A stretch of 14,705 nucleotides of DNA from JACOUT01 sp964580865 (GTDB lineage: Bacteria > Myxococcota > UBA727 > VGSZ01): contig CAZONM010000112.1 of NCBI GenBank assembly GCA_964580865.1, positions 1-14,705 of the forward strand. The letters are read 5' to 3'. A program made the position numbers and the translations under genes. A model generated the notes under the pieces. That model worked only from the letters and a program-made list of their open reading frames with translations, did no database searches and was not told the DNA's origin. Shown one piece after another: positions 5,791 to 12,665 of the stretch (its first letter is position 1; every line of letters starts with the position of its first letter).

Positions 5791-8550
5791 CTATCGGCGG
5801 CGGCGCAGGAGCGCGATCGCGACCAGCGCCAGGCCCGCGGGCGCCACCAGCGTGCCGCGATCGCCGGCGTGGTTGCAGTCGCAGTCGTCCGGCGGTCCCG
5901 GCGGCGGCTCGTCCTCGCACTCGCTCTCGGTCGCCAGGTTCTCGACGTCGATGTTGGTGAGGTTGGCGCCGCCGGCGGGCGCCACGATCTGCACGACGAA
6001 CGCGCGCGCGGCGCACGGGTCGCTCTCGAGCGTGTAGGTGAAGCTCGCGTCGGCCTGACCCGTGGATTGGTCCGGCTCGCCAATCGTGGCCACCGATGCT
6101 TCAGCGCTCACGTCGAACGCGATCTCCTCGCCGGCGCCGTTGGTGGGCGTGGCCAAGCTGCCGCCCGAGCCCTCGTAGGTCCACGTGATGCGCTCCTCGC
6201 CCTCCACCACGAGCACGCTCATGGGCTCGGCGTCGCCGCCGCCGCCGCCCACGGCGCCGGCGAGGCCGCCCGCGCCCTGCGACCAGGTGAGCGTGAACCC
6301 GCCGGACCCGGGCGGCACAGCCACGCGGAATTGCAGCACGCCGGGGGCGTAGTTGGTGAGGCCCACGTCGGCCTTGCCGGGTTGGAAGATCTGCGCGAAC
6401 GGCGTGGCGTCGAACGCACCGTCGTCATCGGCGGTGGAAAGCGACACGATGCGCGCGCAGTCCGACAGGCCGCGCGCGTCGAGCTCGGCCTGCGCCGCGT
6501 CGGCCACGGTGCCGCCGAGCGTGCTCTCGGCGCGGATGGCGGACACCAGCGCGGCCGAGGCGGTACCAAAGTCCTCGTCGGGCGCGGACACCGCGATCGC
6601 TTGCAGCACGGCCCGCTCGAGCCCCTCGATCTTTGCCGTGTCGCCGCCCAGGGACGCGCGGATGGACCACAGCGCGCCCGCCCAGGGCTCGCTGTCGCCG
6701 TGCACCTCGCCGATCAAGGACTCGGGGCAGCGCTTGTCGTTGTCGTTGTTGCGCAGGCCGGTCTCGCCCGCCTCGGTCAGGCCCTCGGAGGCGTACTCAC
6801 CCACCTCTGGATCGTTGGCGTACGAGGCCGAGAAATAGTCCGACCAACCCTCGTTCATGGCGCCCGGCTCCACGTGCGAGCCCCAATCATCGACGCCGTT
6901 GCTGGCGAGCTGCGGGTTGAGCGTGTGGACGATGCCGTGGGTGAACTCGTGGCGCACGATGTCGCCGTCGTAGGCGAAGTCGCGGAAGCCCTGGAAGTAG
7001 GTGTTCGAGTCGAAGGGGCGCGAGAACAGCGCCGCCAGCGCTTGGAACTCCGGCGGGATGTTGATGGGTCCGCCCTCGAGCGCGGGGATGAACGCGGCGT
7101 TCGGGATGCGCTGGAAGTCGTCGATGATGATGGGGCGCTCCTCCGACTCGCCGCGGCCGCCGCCCAAGGGCGGCGGCGCGATCTGCAGCGCCATCGACTG
7201 CAGGTCGACCTCGGGGATCATCATGTTGACCGCGATGTGGAAGGGCAGGGCCGCGCGGGTGGTGCCCGACACCGGGTTGCCGTCGTCGTCGAGGGAGCGC
7301 CCCTGGTCGTCGCAGCGCATGGACTGCTCTTCGAGGCAGAAGGTGTCGTCGAAGATGTCGCGGATGTGCTGGAAGAAGTCCCACGACGCGTGGTAGGCGG
7401 CCACCTCGGCGAACGCGTCCTCTTCGGCCGCGCAGCCGGCCAGATCGGCTGCGCCCAGCGACGAGTCGGAGGAGCCGCACGGGCGGCGCCCCTCGAGGCG
7501 CTCGGCGTCGACGGGATCGGCGAACCAGCCGTCCTCGCCGCTCGGGCCCGTGCCCGCCTGGCTCTGGGCGCGCGGCAGCTCGGCGCAGAACGCCACCTGG
7601 GCGTAGAGCATGTCGCCGTCGAAGCCGATCTGCGAGAGGTCGAAGGGCAACGACGCGGTGGGGATCGCCAGGTCGATCACCGAGTTGATGGCGCCAGGCG
7701 TGTCGGCCTCCGCGCAGGTGGCGACGTCGCGCGCCAGGCCGCCCGGCGGCAGGTCGTCGAGGCAGGTCTGCGTCCCGTCGTTGCACAGGTAGTGCTTGCA
7801 GCAGTTGGCGGTCTCGAAGTGCTCGCCGATGAGGTTGGCGCCGAGGCCGAGAGGCAGCAGGCCGTCGAGGGCGCCGAGCGTCAGCTCGTCCTCGAGGTCG
7901 GCGTCGGGGCCGGAGGGCTGATCGTTCGGGAAGAGCTGCGCGGCCGTGGGCGCGGGCCCGGGCTCGCCCTCGCCTTCACCTTCACCTTCACCTTCACCCT
8001 CGCCTTCGCCTTCACCTTCACCCTCGCCCTCGCCCTCGCCTTCACCCTCGCCCTCACCCTCGCCCTCACCCTCACCTCCGCCTCCGCCGAACAGGATCGT
8101 CGGCTGCGCGCGAAGCACCTCGCCGGTGGCGGCGTCGACCCACACGTCGCGCACGTCCTGCAGGCGCCAGGTCGGCACGCGCACGCGCCAGGTGGCCACG
8201 AGCCCGTCGCCGCGCGCGAGCCACACGGCGCGCCCGAAGCCGGCGGTGTTCTCGACGGTGGGGTCGCGAAACAGGCAGCCGCGCACCTGGGCGCAGGCCG
8301 CGGCCACCGCGTGCGCTTCATCGACCTCGAACGCCGTGAGCGGAACGAGCGACCGCGGCTCGCGCACCAGGCGACCGTCGAGGGAGACACGATCCGCGCC
8401 CTCCACGGGGACGCCGTCGACCACCGGGCGCGCCCGCTCGACGACGCGCGCGCCGATGCGGTGGGTGCGCACGTCGAGCACGGGGGACGGTGCGGCGGCG
8501 GCGCTCGCACTGGTGAGCAAGACGAGGCTGACGACGGCGAAACGCTGCAT
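5791..8550 (-). CDS. Secreted M36 (fungalysin)-like zinc metallopeptidase with MYXO-CTERM-like tail
   Basis: A 919-residue exported protease. Order: Sec signal peptide (about 1-20, cleavage near SAAAA/P); FTP/PepSY-like propeptide ending in WRVRVPTWRLQ...VWVDAATGEVL (to about 150); a (Gly-Glu)19 spacer (159-196); a Cys-rich stretch beginning NCCKHYLCNDGTQTC; the catalytic domain; then a beta-rich C-terminal region. Zinc site: H534-EFT-H538 with third ligand E567 in MNEGWSDYFS, which matches the fungalysin pattern better than thermolysin (E 29 residues after the second His). The C-terminus has Cys-x-Cys, a roughly 15-residue hydrophobic segment and RRRR, the layout of MYXO-CTERM signals that are processed and surface-anchored in Myxococcota. 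ATG 8550 is supported by AGGAGA five bases upstream. It probably degrades extracellular or prey protein (inference). A hemerythrin gene follows on the same strand. Confidence 0.87.
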   Translation of the reverse strand: MQRFAVVSLVLLTSASAAAAPSPVLDVRTHRIGARVVERARPVVDGVPVEGADRVSLDGRLVREPRSLVPLTAFEVDEAHAVAAACAQVRGCLFRDPTVENTAGFGRAVWLARGDGLVATWRVRVPTWRLQDVRDVWVDAATGEVLRAQPTILFGGGGGEGEGEGEGEGEGEGEGEGEGEGEGEGEGEGEGEGEGEPGPAPTAAQLFPNDQPSGPDADLEDELTLGALDGLLPLGLGANLIGEHFETANCCKHYLCNDGTQTCLDDLPPGGLARDVATCAEADTPGAINSVIDLAIPTASLPFDLSQIGFDGDMLYAQVAFCAELPRAQSQAGTGPSGEDGWFADPVDAERLEGRRPCGSSDSSLGAADLAGCAAEEDAFAEVAAYHASWDFFQHIRDIFDDTFCLEEQSMRCDDQGRSLDDDGNPVSGTTRAALPFHIAVNMMIPEVDLQSMALQIAPPPLGGGRGESEERPIIIDDFQRIPNAAFIPALEGGPINIPPEFQALAALFSRPFDSNTYFQGFRDFAYDGDIVRHEFTHGIVHTLNPQLASNGVDDWGSHVEPGAMNEGWSDYFSASYANDPEVGEYASEGLTEAGETGLRNNDNDKRCPESLIGEVHGDSEPWAGALWSIRASLGGDTAKIEGLERAVLQAIAVSAPDEDFGTASAALVSAIRAESTLGGTVADAAQAELDARGLSDCARIVSLSTADDDGAFDATPFAQIFQPGKADVGLTNYAPGVLQFRVAVPPGSGGFTLTWSQGAGGLAGAVGGGGGDAEPMSVLVVEGEERITWTYEGSGGSLATPTNGAGEEIAFDVSAEASVATIGEPDQSTGQADASFTYTLESDPCAARAFVVQIVAPAGGANLTNIDVENLATESECEDEPPPGPPDDCDCNHAGDRGTLVAPAGLALVAIALLRRRR
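7963..8076 (-). repeat. In-frame (Gly-Glu)19 hexanucleotide repeat in the metallopeptidase
   Basis: Nineteen consecutive Gly-Glu codon pairs (114 bp, period 6), preceded by four more Gly codons. Codons vary between GGC/GGT for Gly and GAG/GAA for Glu, so the DNA is an imperfect tandem repeat while the peptide is perfect. The period of six keeps the frame when unit number changes. The tract lies between the propeptide-like domain and the mature enzyme, so it probably acts as a flexible, strongly acidic spacer. Confidence 0.95.
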
Positions 8551-8555
8551 GTGGG

Positions 8556-8561
8556 TCTCCT
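8556..8561 (-). promoter_or_regulatory. Ribosome binding site of the metallopeptidase gene
   Basis: AGGAGA on the minus strand lies five bases before the ATG at 8550. It decides the start, because the open frame continues 19 codons further upstream without such a site and only the 8550 start gives a clean signal peptide. Confidence 0.75.
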
Positions 8562-8696
8562 GGCGCCGGGGCGCCGGGACTGTAGCAGGTGGACCGTTTG
8601 AATCCACCCGCGCCCCCCGACGTCGCTGGTGGTGCGCCGCGGCACAACCCTGACGGATTCACGCGGCGGGCTGACAGTGGGCTCGGGAGGGGCGCC

Positions 8697-8727
8697 TTGA
8701 CAGGCGCGATCGTTGGTCGAGTAGATT
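8697..8727 (+). promoter_or_regulatory. Sigma-70-type promoter for the small secreted protein
   Basis: A perfect TTGACA (8697-8702) is followed after 18-19 bp by GTAGATT (8721-8727), which carries a 4/6 match to TATAAT. Transcription would start near 8734, giving a short leader before the ATG at 8751, with GAGGG as Shine-Dalgarno sequence. It lies in a 200-bp divergent region (8551-8750). For the opposite metallopeptidase gene, only a weak TACAGT -10-like hexamer was seen near 8580-8585, without a good -35. Confidence 0.6.
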
Positions 8728-8750
8728 CCGCGCTCTCGCGTGAGGGTCCC

Positions 8751-9413
8751 ATGCTCTGTCGTCGCCACGTCGTCGTTGCCGCGTTGCTCGCACTCGCCCT
8801 GGCCGGAGGTCCGGCGCGGGCTGCGGTCGATCTGACGGAGGAGGAGTTCCGCCTCTATTGCGGCTACCTCGACGCCATCGTGCAGCCCGCGGTGGCCAAG
8901 CTCAAGGGCAAGGCACGGGACCAGAAAGTGGCCTCCATGGCCAAGGTCAAGCTGCCGGTGTTGCTCGCCGCCGTCGAGAAGGGTGAGCGCGCGGGCGCCA
9001 CGTGCGACGAGATCGGCAAGAAGGTCGAGGGTGACGCCAAGGCCGCCGTCGACGCCGCGCTCCCCGGGCGCGTGGTGGTGTTCAACTTCGACGACAGCGA
9101 TCCCTCCCACGTGGTCGCGCAGGTCACGTGGCTCGGCATCGATCGCAAGAAGGTGCTCGAGGAGGCCTCGCTGCTGGCCGCTACCCTGGCCGCCGAGGCC
9201 AAGATCACCAAGACCATCGCCATCCGCGCCGTCGATCCCGGCGCCGCCGACAAGCTCGCCGACGAGGCCATGTGGTGGGAGGGCAAGATCACCCGCCCCA
9301 ACGCGGTGCGTATCGATCGGGCCAAGATCCCCGACTACGCGCTCACGCGCTACGTGCGCCTGTTCGACGGGTGCAAGACCAACGTGGGCGCCGACTACTG
9401 CCTGGCGAAGTAG
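8751..9413 (+). CDS. Small exported protein of unknown function
   Basis: A 220-residue protein with a clear Sec signal peptide: Arg-Arg-His, a hydrophobic core VVVAALLALALAGG and likely cleavage after Ala24 (PARA/AV). The mature part is Lys- and Ala-rich and mostly helical in appearance (KLKGKARDQKVASMAKVKLPVLLAAVEKG). It contains four Cys (in YCGYL, TCDEI, GCKTN and YCLAK), enough for two disulfides. There is no lipobox, transmembrane anchor or recognisable catalytic motif, so I do not recognise the family. The ATG 8751 start is supported by GAGGG about six bases upstream and a TTGACA promoter. It is divergent from the secreted metallopeptidase, which makes co-regulation possible but unproven. 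A bulged GC hairpin lies at its stop codon. Confidence 0.82.
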   Translation: MLCRRHVVVAALLALALAGGPARAAVDLTEEEFRLYCGYLDAIVQPAVAKLKGKARDQKVASMAKVKLPVLLAAVEKGERAGATCDEIGKKVEGDAKAAVDAALPGRVVVFNFDDSDPSHVVAQVTWLGIDRKKVLEEASLLAATLAAEAKITKTIAIRAVDPGAADKLADEAMWWEGKITRPNAVRIDRAKIPDYALTRYVRLFDGCKTNVGADYCLAK

Positions 9414-9461
9414 CGCGAGGCGGGCTCCGCGCCGCGGCGCGGCGTGATCGGAGCCTCGCGC
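9413..9461 (+). terminator. Long bulged GC-rich hairpin after the small exported protein gene
   Basis: Arms GCGCGAG (9413-9419) and CTCGCGC (9455-9461) pair. After a four-base bulge, GCTCCG (9424-9429) pairs with CGGAGC (9449-9454). CGCCG/CGGCG can extend the stem (9430-9434 with 9440-9444). The structure begins at the last base of the stop codon. There is no U-tract, so it would be a non-canonical or Rho-assisted terminator, or an RNA-stabilising 3' structure. Confidence 0.5.
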
Positions 9462-9489
9462 AACGGGCGCCCCACCGCGGCCGGTCGGC

Positions 9490-9518
9490 TGGACCTCGGG
9501 GCGCAAAACCTACAGAAT
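9490..9518 (+). promoter_or_regulatory. Possible promoter close to the start of the LOG-family gene
   Basis: TGGACC (9490-9495) and CAGAAT (9513-9518) are 17 bp apart, each a 4/6 or weaker match to the sigma-70 consensus, in an unusually A-rich patch for this DNA. The -10-like element ends only six bases before the proposed GTG start at 9525, so a transcript from it would be leaderless or nearly so. No Shine-Dalgarno sequence is visible there, which fits. The evidence is weak. Confidence 0.25.
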
Positions 9519-9524
9519 CGGCAG

Positions 9525-11060
9525 GTGACGACCGTCCACGGCAAACGCTCCGTTCATCGCCGCACCACGACCACCGCCGCCGGCAAGCCGAAGAAGGCCA
9601 GCGCGCCGCGCAAGGCCGCGCCCGCCGCGCCACCGCCAGCCCCAGAGGCACCGGTGCCGAGCGTGGCCCATGAGGCGGAGAGGCTGTCGGCGTGGGCCGA
9701 GCCCAAGGCCACGTCGCTCGTCGAGCTGCGCGCCCAGGCCGAGGACGACACGCTCGACTCGATCTTCAAGAAGCACCTGGCCGACTTCCGCACGGCCTTC
9801 GGCGAGCTGCGCCGACAGGCGCCCAGCGTGGTGTTCTTCGGCGGCGCGCGCCTCAAGCCCGGCGACGGGTACTACGCCCTCGCGCAGGCGTTCGGCGGTG
9901 AGCTCGCCACGCGCGGCATCCCGCCGAAGACGGGCGCGGGGCCGGGCGCCATGCATGCCGTTCCCTCGGGCTTTATCGCGGAGCGCGAGCGCCTGCCGCA
10001 GAAGCTCTCCCAGCACGTCATCGAGGGCGTGTCGCGCCTGGCGCACCTCGACGACCAGCGCACGCTCGGCTTCAACATTCACCTGCCAGCGGAGCAGAAG
10101 GTCAGCCCGGCCATCGAGCGCGCCCACGAGATCCAGCTGTTCGCGTTCCGCAAGTTTGCGCTCTACGAGAACGTGCGCGGCATCGTGGTCTTCCCCGGCG
10201 GCTTCGGCACGCTCGACGAGCTCCTCGAGGTCCTGGTGTTGGCGCGCGAGGGGCGTACGCGCGATCCCATCGTGCTGGCCGGCAAGGCGTACTGGCAGCC
10301 GATCCTCGACGCGTGGCGTGCCTCGGCCGAGCGGAACGGTCAGAACCTCTTGGCCGGGCTCCTCGACCAGGTGCTCGTCACCGACGATCCGCACGCCGCC
10401 ATGGACTTCGTCGAGGGCAAGCCAGGGGTGCGCGCGTTCGAGGACGAGCCCGAGGCGCTCTACAAGCGCATGGTGCGCGAGCTCAAGCTGGCGAGCTACG
10501 TCGCCACCCGGCAGGAGCAGGCGGTGACCTTCCTGGGCGGCGCGCAGCTCGCGCCCACCGACCCGGCGCTGGCGCTGGCGCGGCTCATCGCCGAGCACGT
10601 GGCGGGCGAGGGGCACCCCGTGCGCGTGGGCGACGAGGGCAACGGCGCCAGCGCGGTGAAGTCCGGCGCGGGCGAGGTGCAGCGCGTGTGCTGGGATCCC
10701 GGCGCCACCGAGACGCCCAAGCGGCGCAAGCGCCAGGCGGTCGACGACGTCACCTTCACCGAGCGCATCCCCCACAAAGAGGCGCTGTTGCGCAACGCCT
10801 CGGCCTACGTGGTGCTCCCCGACGCCGGTCGCGGGCACGACGAGCTGACGACGGTGTTGTGCCAGATCCAGACCGGCAAGCTGCCGCGGCGCCCGCTCCT
10901 CCTCGTCGACTCGAGCTACTGGAAGCCGATCATCGACTCGTGGGAGCGCGCCATGGTGTCGAGCAACCATGCGTACATCGAGCCCGAGGACATGAAGCTG
11001 GTGCGCCTCGTCGACAGCCTCGACGACGCCAAGGGCGCGCTGGCCGCGCTCAGCGCGTGA
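9525..11060 (+). CDS. LOG-family (lysine decarboxylase-like) protein with two tandem LOG-like domains
   Basis: A 511-residue protein. After an Ala/Pro/Lys-rich tail (1 to about 55), domain 1 has the LOG Rossmann features: FFGGARLKPGDGYYALAQAFGGELATRGI, TGAGPGAMHAV, FNIHLPAEQK...FRKFALYE and the active-site motif P224-GGFGTLDE-232. LOG proteins (cytokinin-activating LOG, PpnN) hydrolyse the N-glycosidic bond of nucleoside monophosphates, so nucleotide hydrolysis is the likely activity. Domain 2 (about 325-505) repeats the pattern: VTFLGGAQLAPTDPALALARLIAEHVAGEGHPV, then P432-DAGRGHDEL and QIQTGKLPRRPLLLVDSSYWKPIIDSW. The Gly-rich phosphate motif is lost there, so it is probably non-catalytic. 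GTG 9525 is preferred; GTG 9444 in the same frame lies inside the upstream hairpin. There is no export signal. A convergent gene follows after 50 bp. Confidence 0.87.
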   Translation: MTTVHGKRSVHRRTTTTAAGKPKKASAPRKAAPAAPPPAPEAPVPSVAHEAERLSAWAEPKATSLVELRAQAEDDTLDSIFKKHLADFRTAFGELRRQAPSVVFFGGARLKPGDGYYALAQAFGGELATRGIPPKTGAGPGAMHAVPSGFIAERERLPQKLSQHVIEGVSRLAHLDDQRTLGFNIHLPAEQKVSPAIERAHEIQLFAFRKFALYENVRGIVVFPGGFGTLDELLEVLVLAREGRTRDPIVLAGKAYWQPILDAWRASAERNGQNLLAGLLDQVLVTDDPHAAMDFVEGKPGVRAFEDEPEALYKRMVRELKLASYVATRQEQAVTFLGGAQLAPTDPALALARLIAEHVAGEGHPVRVGDEGNGASAVKSGAGEVQRVCWDPGATETPKRRKRQAVDDVTFTERIPHKEALLRNASAYVVLPDAGRGHDELTTVLCQIQTGKLPRRPLLLVDSSYWKPIIDSWERAMVSSNHAYIEPEDMKLVRLVDSLDDAKGALAALSA

Positions 11061-11094
11061 CGCGCACCGCATGACGATGGTTGGTCGGTGCGCG
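11061..11094. terminator. Inverted repeat between convergent LOG gene and 288-aa gene
   Basis: CGCGCACCG (11061-11069) is complementary to CGGTGCGCG (11086-11094), a perfect 9-bp stem with a 16-base loop. It starts on the first base after the LOG-gene stop and ends 16 bp before the stop of the opposing gene. There is no U-tract. The position between two convergent stops suggests a shared, probably Rho-assisted, transcription end signal. Confidence 0.45.
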
Positions 11095-11110
11095 GTGCCG
11101 CGCGCGCCGG

Positions 11111-11977
11111 TCACTGCGTGACGTTGGTGCCCGCCAGGATGGCGTCGTACGCCGCGCGCGCCTCGTGGAACGTCTCGACCGGCGACGTGCACGAGATGAT
11201 CACGAGCTGGTTCTCGTCGCCGCGCTTGACCGCGCCGCGCCACGACATGCTGCGCAGCCCGGTGCCGTCGGTGGCGAGGAACAGCGCCTCGTTGGTGGCG
11301 TCGGCGCCCTTCTCGACCACCAGCCGATCGAGGGCGTCCTTCGAGTCGGGTCCGTAGCCAACGAGCAGCAGGCCATCGACCTCGCCGACCTTCTGCGCCG
11401 ACGACGACGACAGGCGCCCGAGTCGGATCAGCTCCTCGAGGTCCTCGGCGGTGTAGCTCTGCGCGATCTTGTCGAGCGGCACGTCGGCGCGCAGAGAGAA
11501 GAAGCTCACCTCCACGCAGTGCCCGTCGGAGGTGCCCGACGAGTGGAACGCGACGCTGCGACCGTCGCGCTGCTGGCCGAGGTAGCGCCACCCCTCGGGC
11601 AGCTTCAGCTCGACGCCGCGCTTGGCGAGCCAGCGTCGGGCGTCGGGCGCCGAGGGCGCGCCCAGCGACCTCGGATCGAGGCTGCCCGGACCGGCCATGG
11701 CGGCCTGCTCGAGGGCGCCCTTGTTGATGATGTGCGCCTTGCCCTCGATGGAGCTGTGGGTGGCCGCCGAGGGCGCATGCTCGCCGCCCAGCTGCTGCTT
11801 CTTCTTGGCGCCGCTGTCGCCGCTGCCGGTGTCGATGAGATCCTCGTCGTCACGAATGGTGGGGGGCTCGGCGCCGGCCACGCCGGGCTTCTGCCGCGCC
11901 GACTGCTTCTTGGCGGAGCCCTGCGCGCGCGCGTCGGCCGCGTTCTTCGAAAACCACGAGCCGGGGTTGAGCTTCAC
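11111..11977 (-). CDS. Cytosolic protein of unknown function with PsbP/DcrB-like C-terminal domain
   Basis: A 288-residue protein with no signal peptide or membrane segment. The first 110 or so residues are low-complexity, Lys/Ala/Ser-rich and probably disordered (KKQSARQKPG, GAKKKQQLGG). From about residue 114 a folded domain begins with RRWLAKRGVELKLPEGWRYLGQQRDGRSVAFHS and continues with CVEVSFFSL. It ends in NQLVIISCTSPVETFHEARAAYDAILAGTNV. The 'LPxGW ... strand ... late strand, then FxxARxxYDxIL helix' order resembles PsbP/Mog1/DcrB-type alpha-beta folds. That is a fold-level inference, not a family assignment. The GTG start at 11977 has GAGG about nine bases upstream. It is divergent from the lipoprotein gene across 175 bp, in which no convincing promoter pair was found on either strand. 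Confidence 0.75.
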   Translation of the reverse strand: MKLNPGSWFSKNAADARAQGSAKKQSARQKPGVAGAEPPTIRDDEDLIDTGSGDSGAKKKQQLGGEHAPSAATHSSIEGKAHIINKGALEQAAMAGPGSLDPRSLGAPSAPDARRWLAKRGVELKLPEGWRYLGQQRDGRSVAFHSSGTSDGHCVEVSFFSLRADVPLDKIAQSYTAEDLEELIRLGRLSSSSAQKVGEVDGLLLVGYGPDSKDALDRLVVEKGADATNEALFLATDGTGLRSMSWRGAVKRGDENQLVIISCTSPVETFHEARAAYDAILAGTNVTQ

Positions 11978-12142
11978 CAGGACAAACCTCGACGGCGCCT
12001 GCTGCGGAGCGCGCCCGCCTCAGTGTAGCGGCAAGGGCGCAGATGTGGAGGGCCTTCGCTTCCGTCTGTGATCGGACGCGGATAACGCACTGCATCATCC
12101 CATGCCGCCGCGCCGTCGCGCGCTGCCGTAGGCTCGGGCAGC

Positions 12143-12148
12143 AGGAGG
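12143..12148 (+). promoter_or_regulatory. Ribosome binding site of the small lipoprotein gene
   Basis: AGGAGG, a full match to the anti-Shine-Dalgarno core, ends four bases before the ATG at 12153 and fixes that start. Confidence 0.75.
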
Positions 12149-12152
12149 CCCC

Positions 12153-12665
12153 ATGAGCTCGCGTCCCCGATCGCCTCGCGCAGGCCGCTCACGCACGCCC
12201 CGCGAAGCGCTGCGCGTGACGCTCGCGGCCTGCGCCGTGCTCGTCGCCACACTCCTGTGCGCGTGCAGCCGCGAGACGCCCGAGGCCAAGATGCGCCGCG
12301 CGCTCGACGAGGCGGTGGCGGCGCTGGCGGCCAAGGACGCCAAGGGCGCCGGCGCCATCCTCGCCGACGACTACGCGGACGGCGCCAAGCGCACCAAGAA
12401 GGACCTCGTGCGCCTGGGCTTCTTCGCGCTGCAGCGCGGGCCCGTGTTCGTGCGCCTGCAGGGCGTGACCACGACCGTGGAGGGCGAGCGCGCCACCTCC
12501 GAGGTGACGGTGCTGGCGGTGCAGGGCGCGCCCGAGGTTGCGAGCGCCGCCGACCTCCTCGACACCAACGCGCGCACCTTCGAGCTCACGCTCACCTGGC
12601 GCGACGACGGCGGCGCCTGGCGCGTCACGCGCGTCGATGGGCTGCCCTCGCTATCGATGGAGTAG
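12153..12665 (+). CDS. Small lipoprotein, NTF2/SnoaL-like ligand-binding fold likely
   Basis: A 170-residue predicted lipoprotein. The N-terminus is unusually long and Arg-rich (about 21 residues with eight Arg), followed by the hydrophobic stretch LAACAVLVATLLCA and a lipobox in which Cys38 is the likely lipidated residue (LLCA/C). The mature part starts with a helix (PEAKMRRALDEAVAALAAKDAKGAGAILADDYAD) and a short helical segment (KDLVRLGFFALQRGP). Three or four beta-strands follow, ending in FELTLTWRDDGGAWRVTRVDGL. This resembles NTF2-like/SnoaL-type domains, which in such lipoproteins have no predictable activity. AGGAGG precedes the ATG. The stop TAG abuts the stop of the opposite-strand transporter with no base between them. 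No functional link to the neighbours is visible. Confidence 0.82.
   Translation: MSSRPRSPRAGRSRTPREALRVTLAACAVLVATLLCACSRETPEAKMRRALDEAVAALAAKDAKGAGAILADDYADGAKRTKKDLVRLGFFALQRGPVFVRLQGVTTTVEGERATSEVTVLAVQGAPEVASAADLLDTNARTFELTLTWRDDGGAWRVTRVDGLPSLSME

Noticed and set aside
7963..8076. Regular repeats that might suggest a CRISPR-like or satellite array.
   Set aside because: The period is 6 bp with no spacers, and the tract stays in frame within a real gene as Gly-Glu codons.
5572..8601. A 1009-codon open frame on the plus strand, opposite the metallopeptidase.
   Set aside because: Its product is low-complexity and Arg/Ala/Gly/Val-rich with no domain, and it includes a Thr-Phe/Leu-Ala repeat that is only the complement of the Gly-Glu tract. 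The minus-strand product has a signal peptide, zinc site and anchor.
8551..8607. GTG/ATG-type start at 8607 giving a 938-residue metallopeptidase.
   Set aside because: The extra 19 residues would precede a clean signal peptide and pass through the AGGAGA ribosome site used by ATG 8550.
9444..9524. GTG at 9444 as the LOG-gene start, giving 538 residues.
   Set aside because: It lies inside the hairpin after the preceding gene and adds 27 residues without family similarity. GTG 9525 is preferred, though not proven.
9510..11591. A 693-codon minus-strand frame opposite the LOG gene.
   Set aside because: It is a composition-driven shadow in GC-rich DNA, rich in Arg, Ala, Gly and His, and it also runs through two better-supported genes.
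11978..12152. Possible promoters such as GATAAC near 12081 on the plus strand and TACACT on the minus strand.
   Set aside because: Each hexamer matches 4/6, but no acceptable -35 lies 16-19 bp upstream, so neither was annotated.
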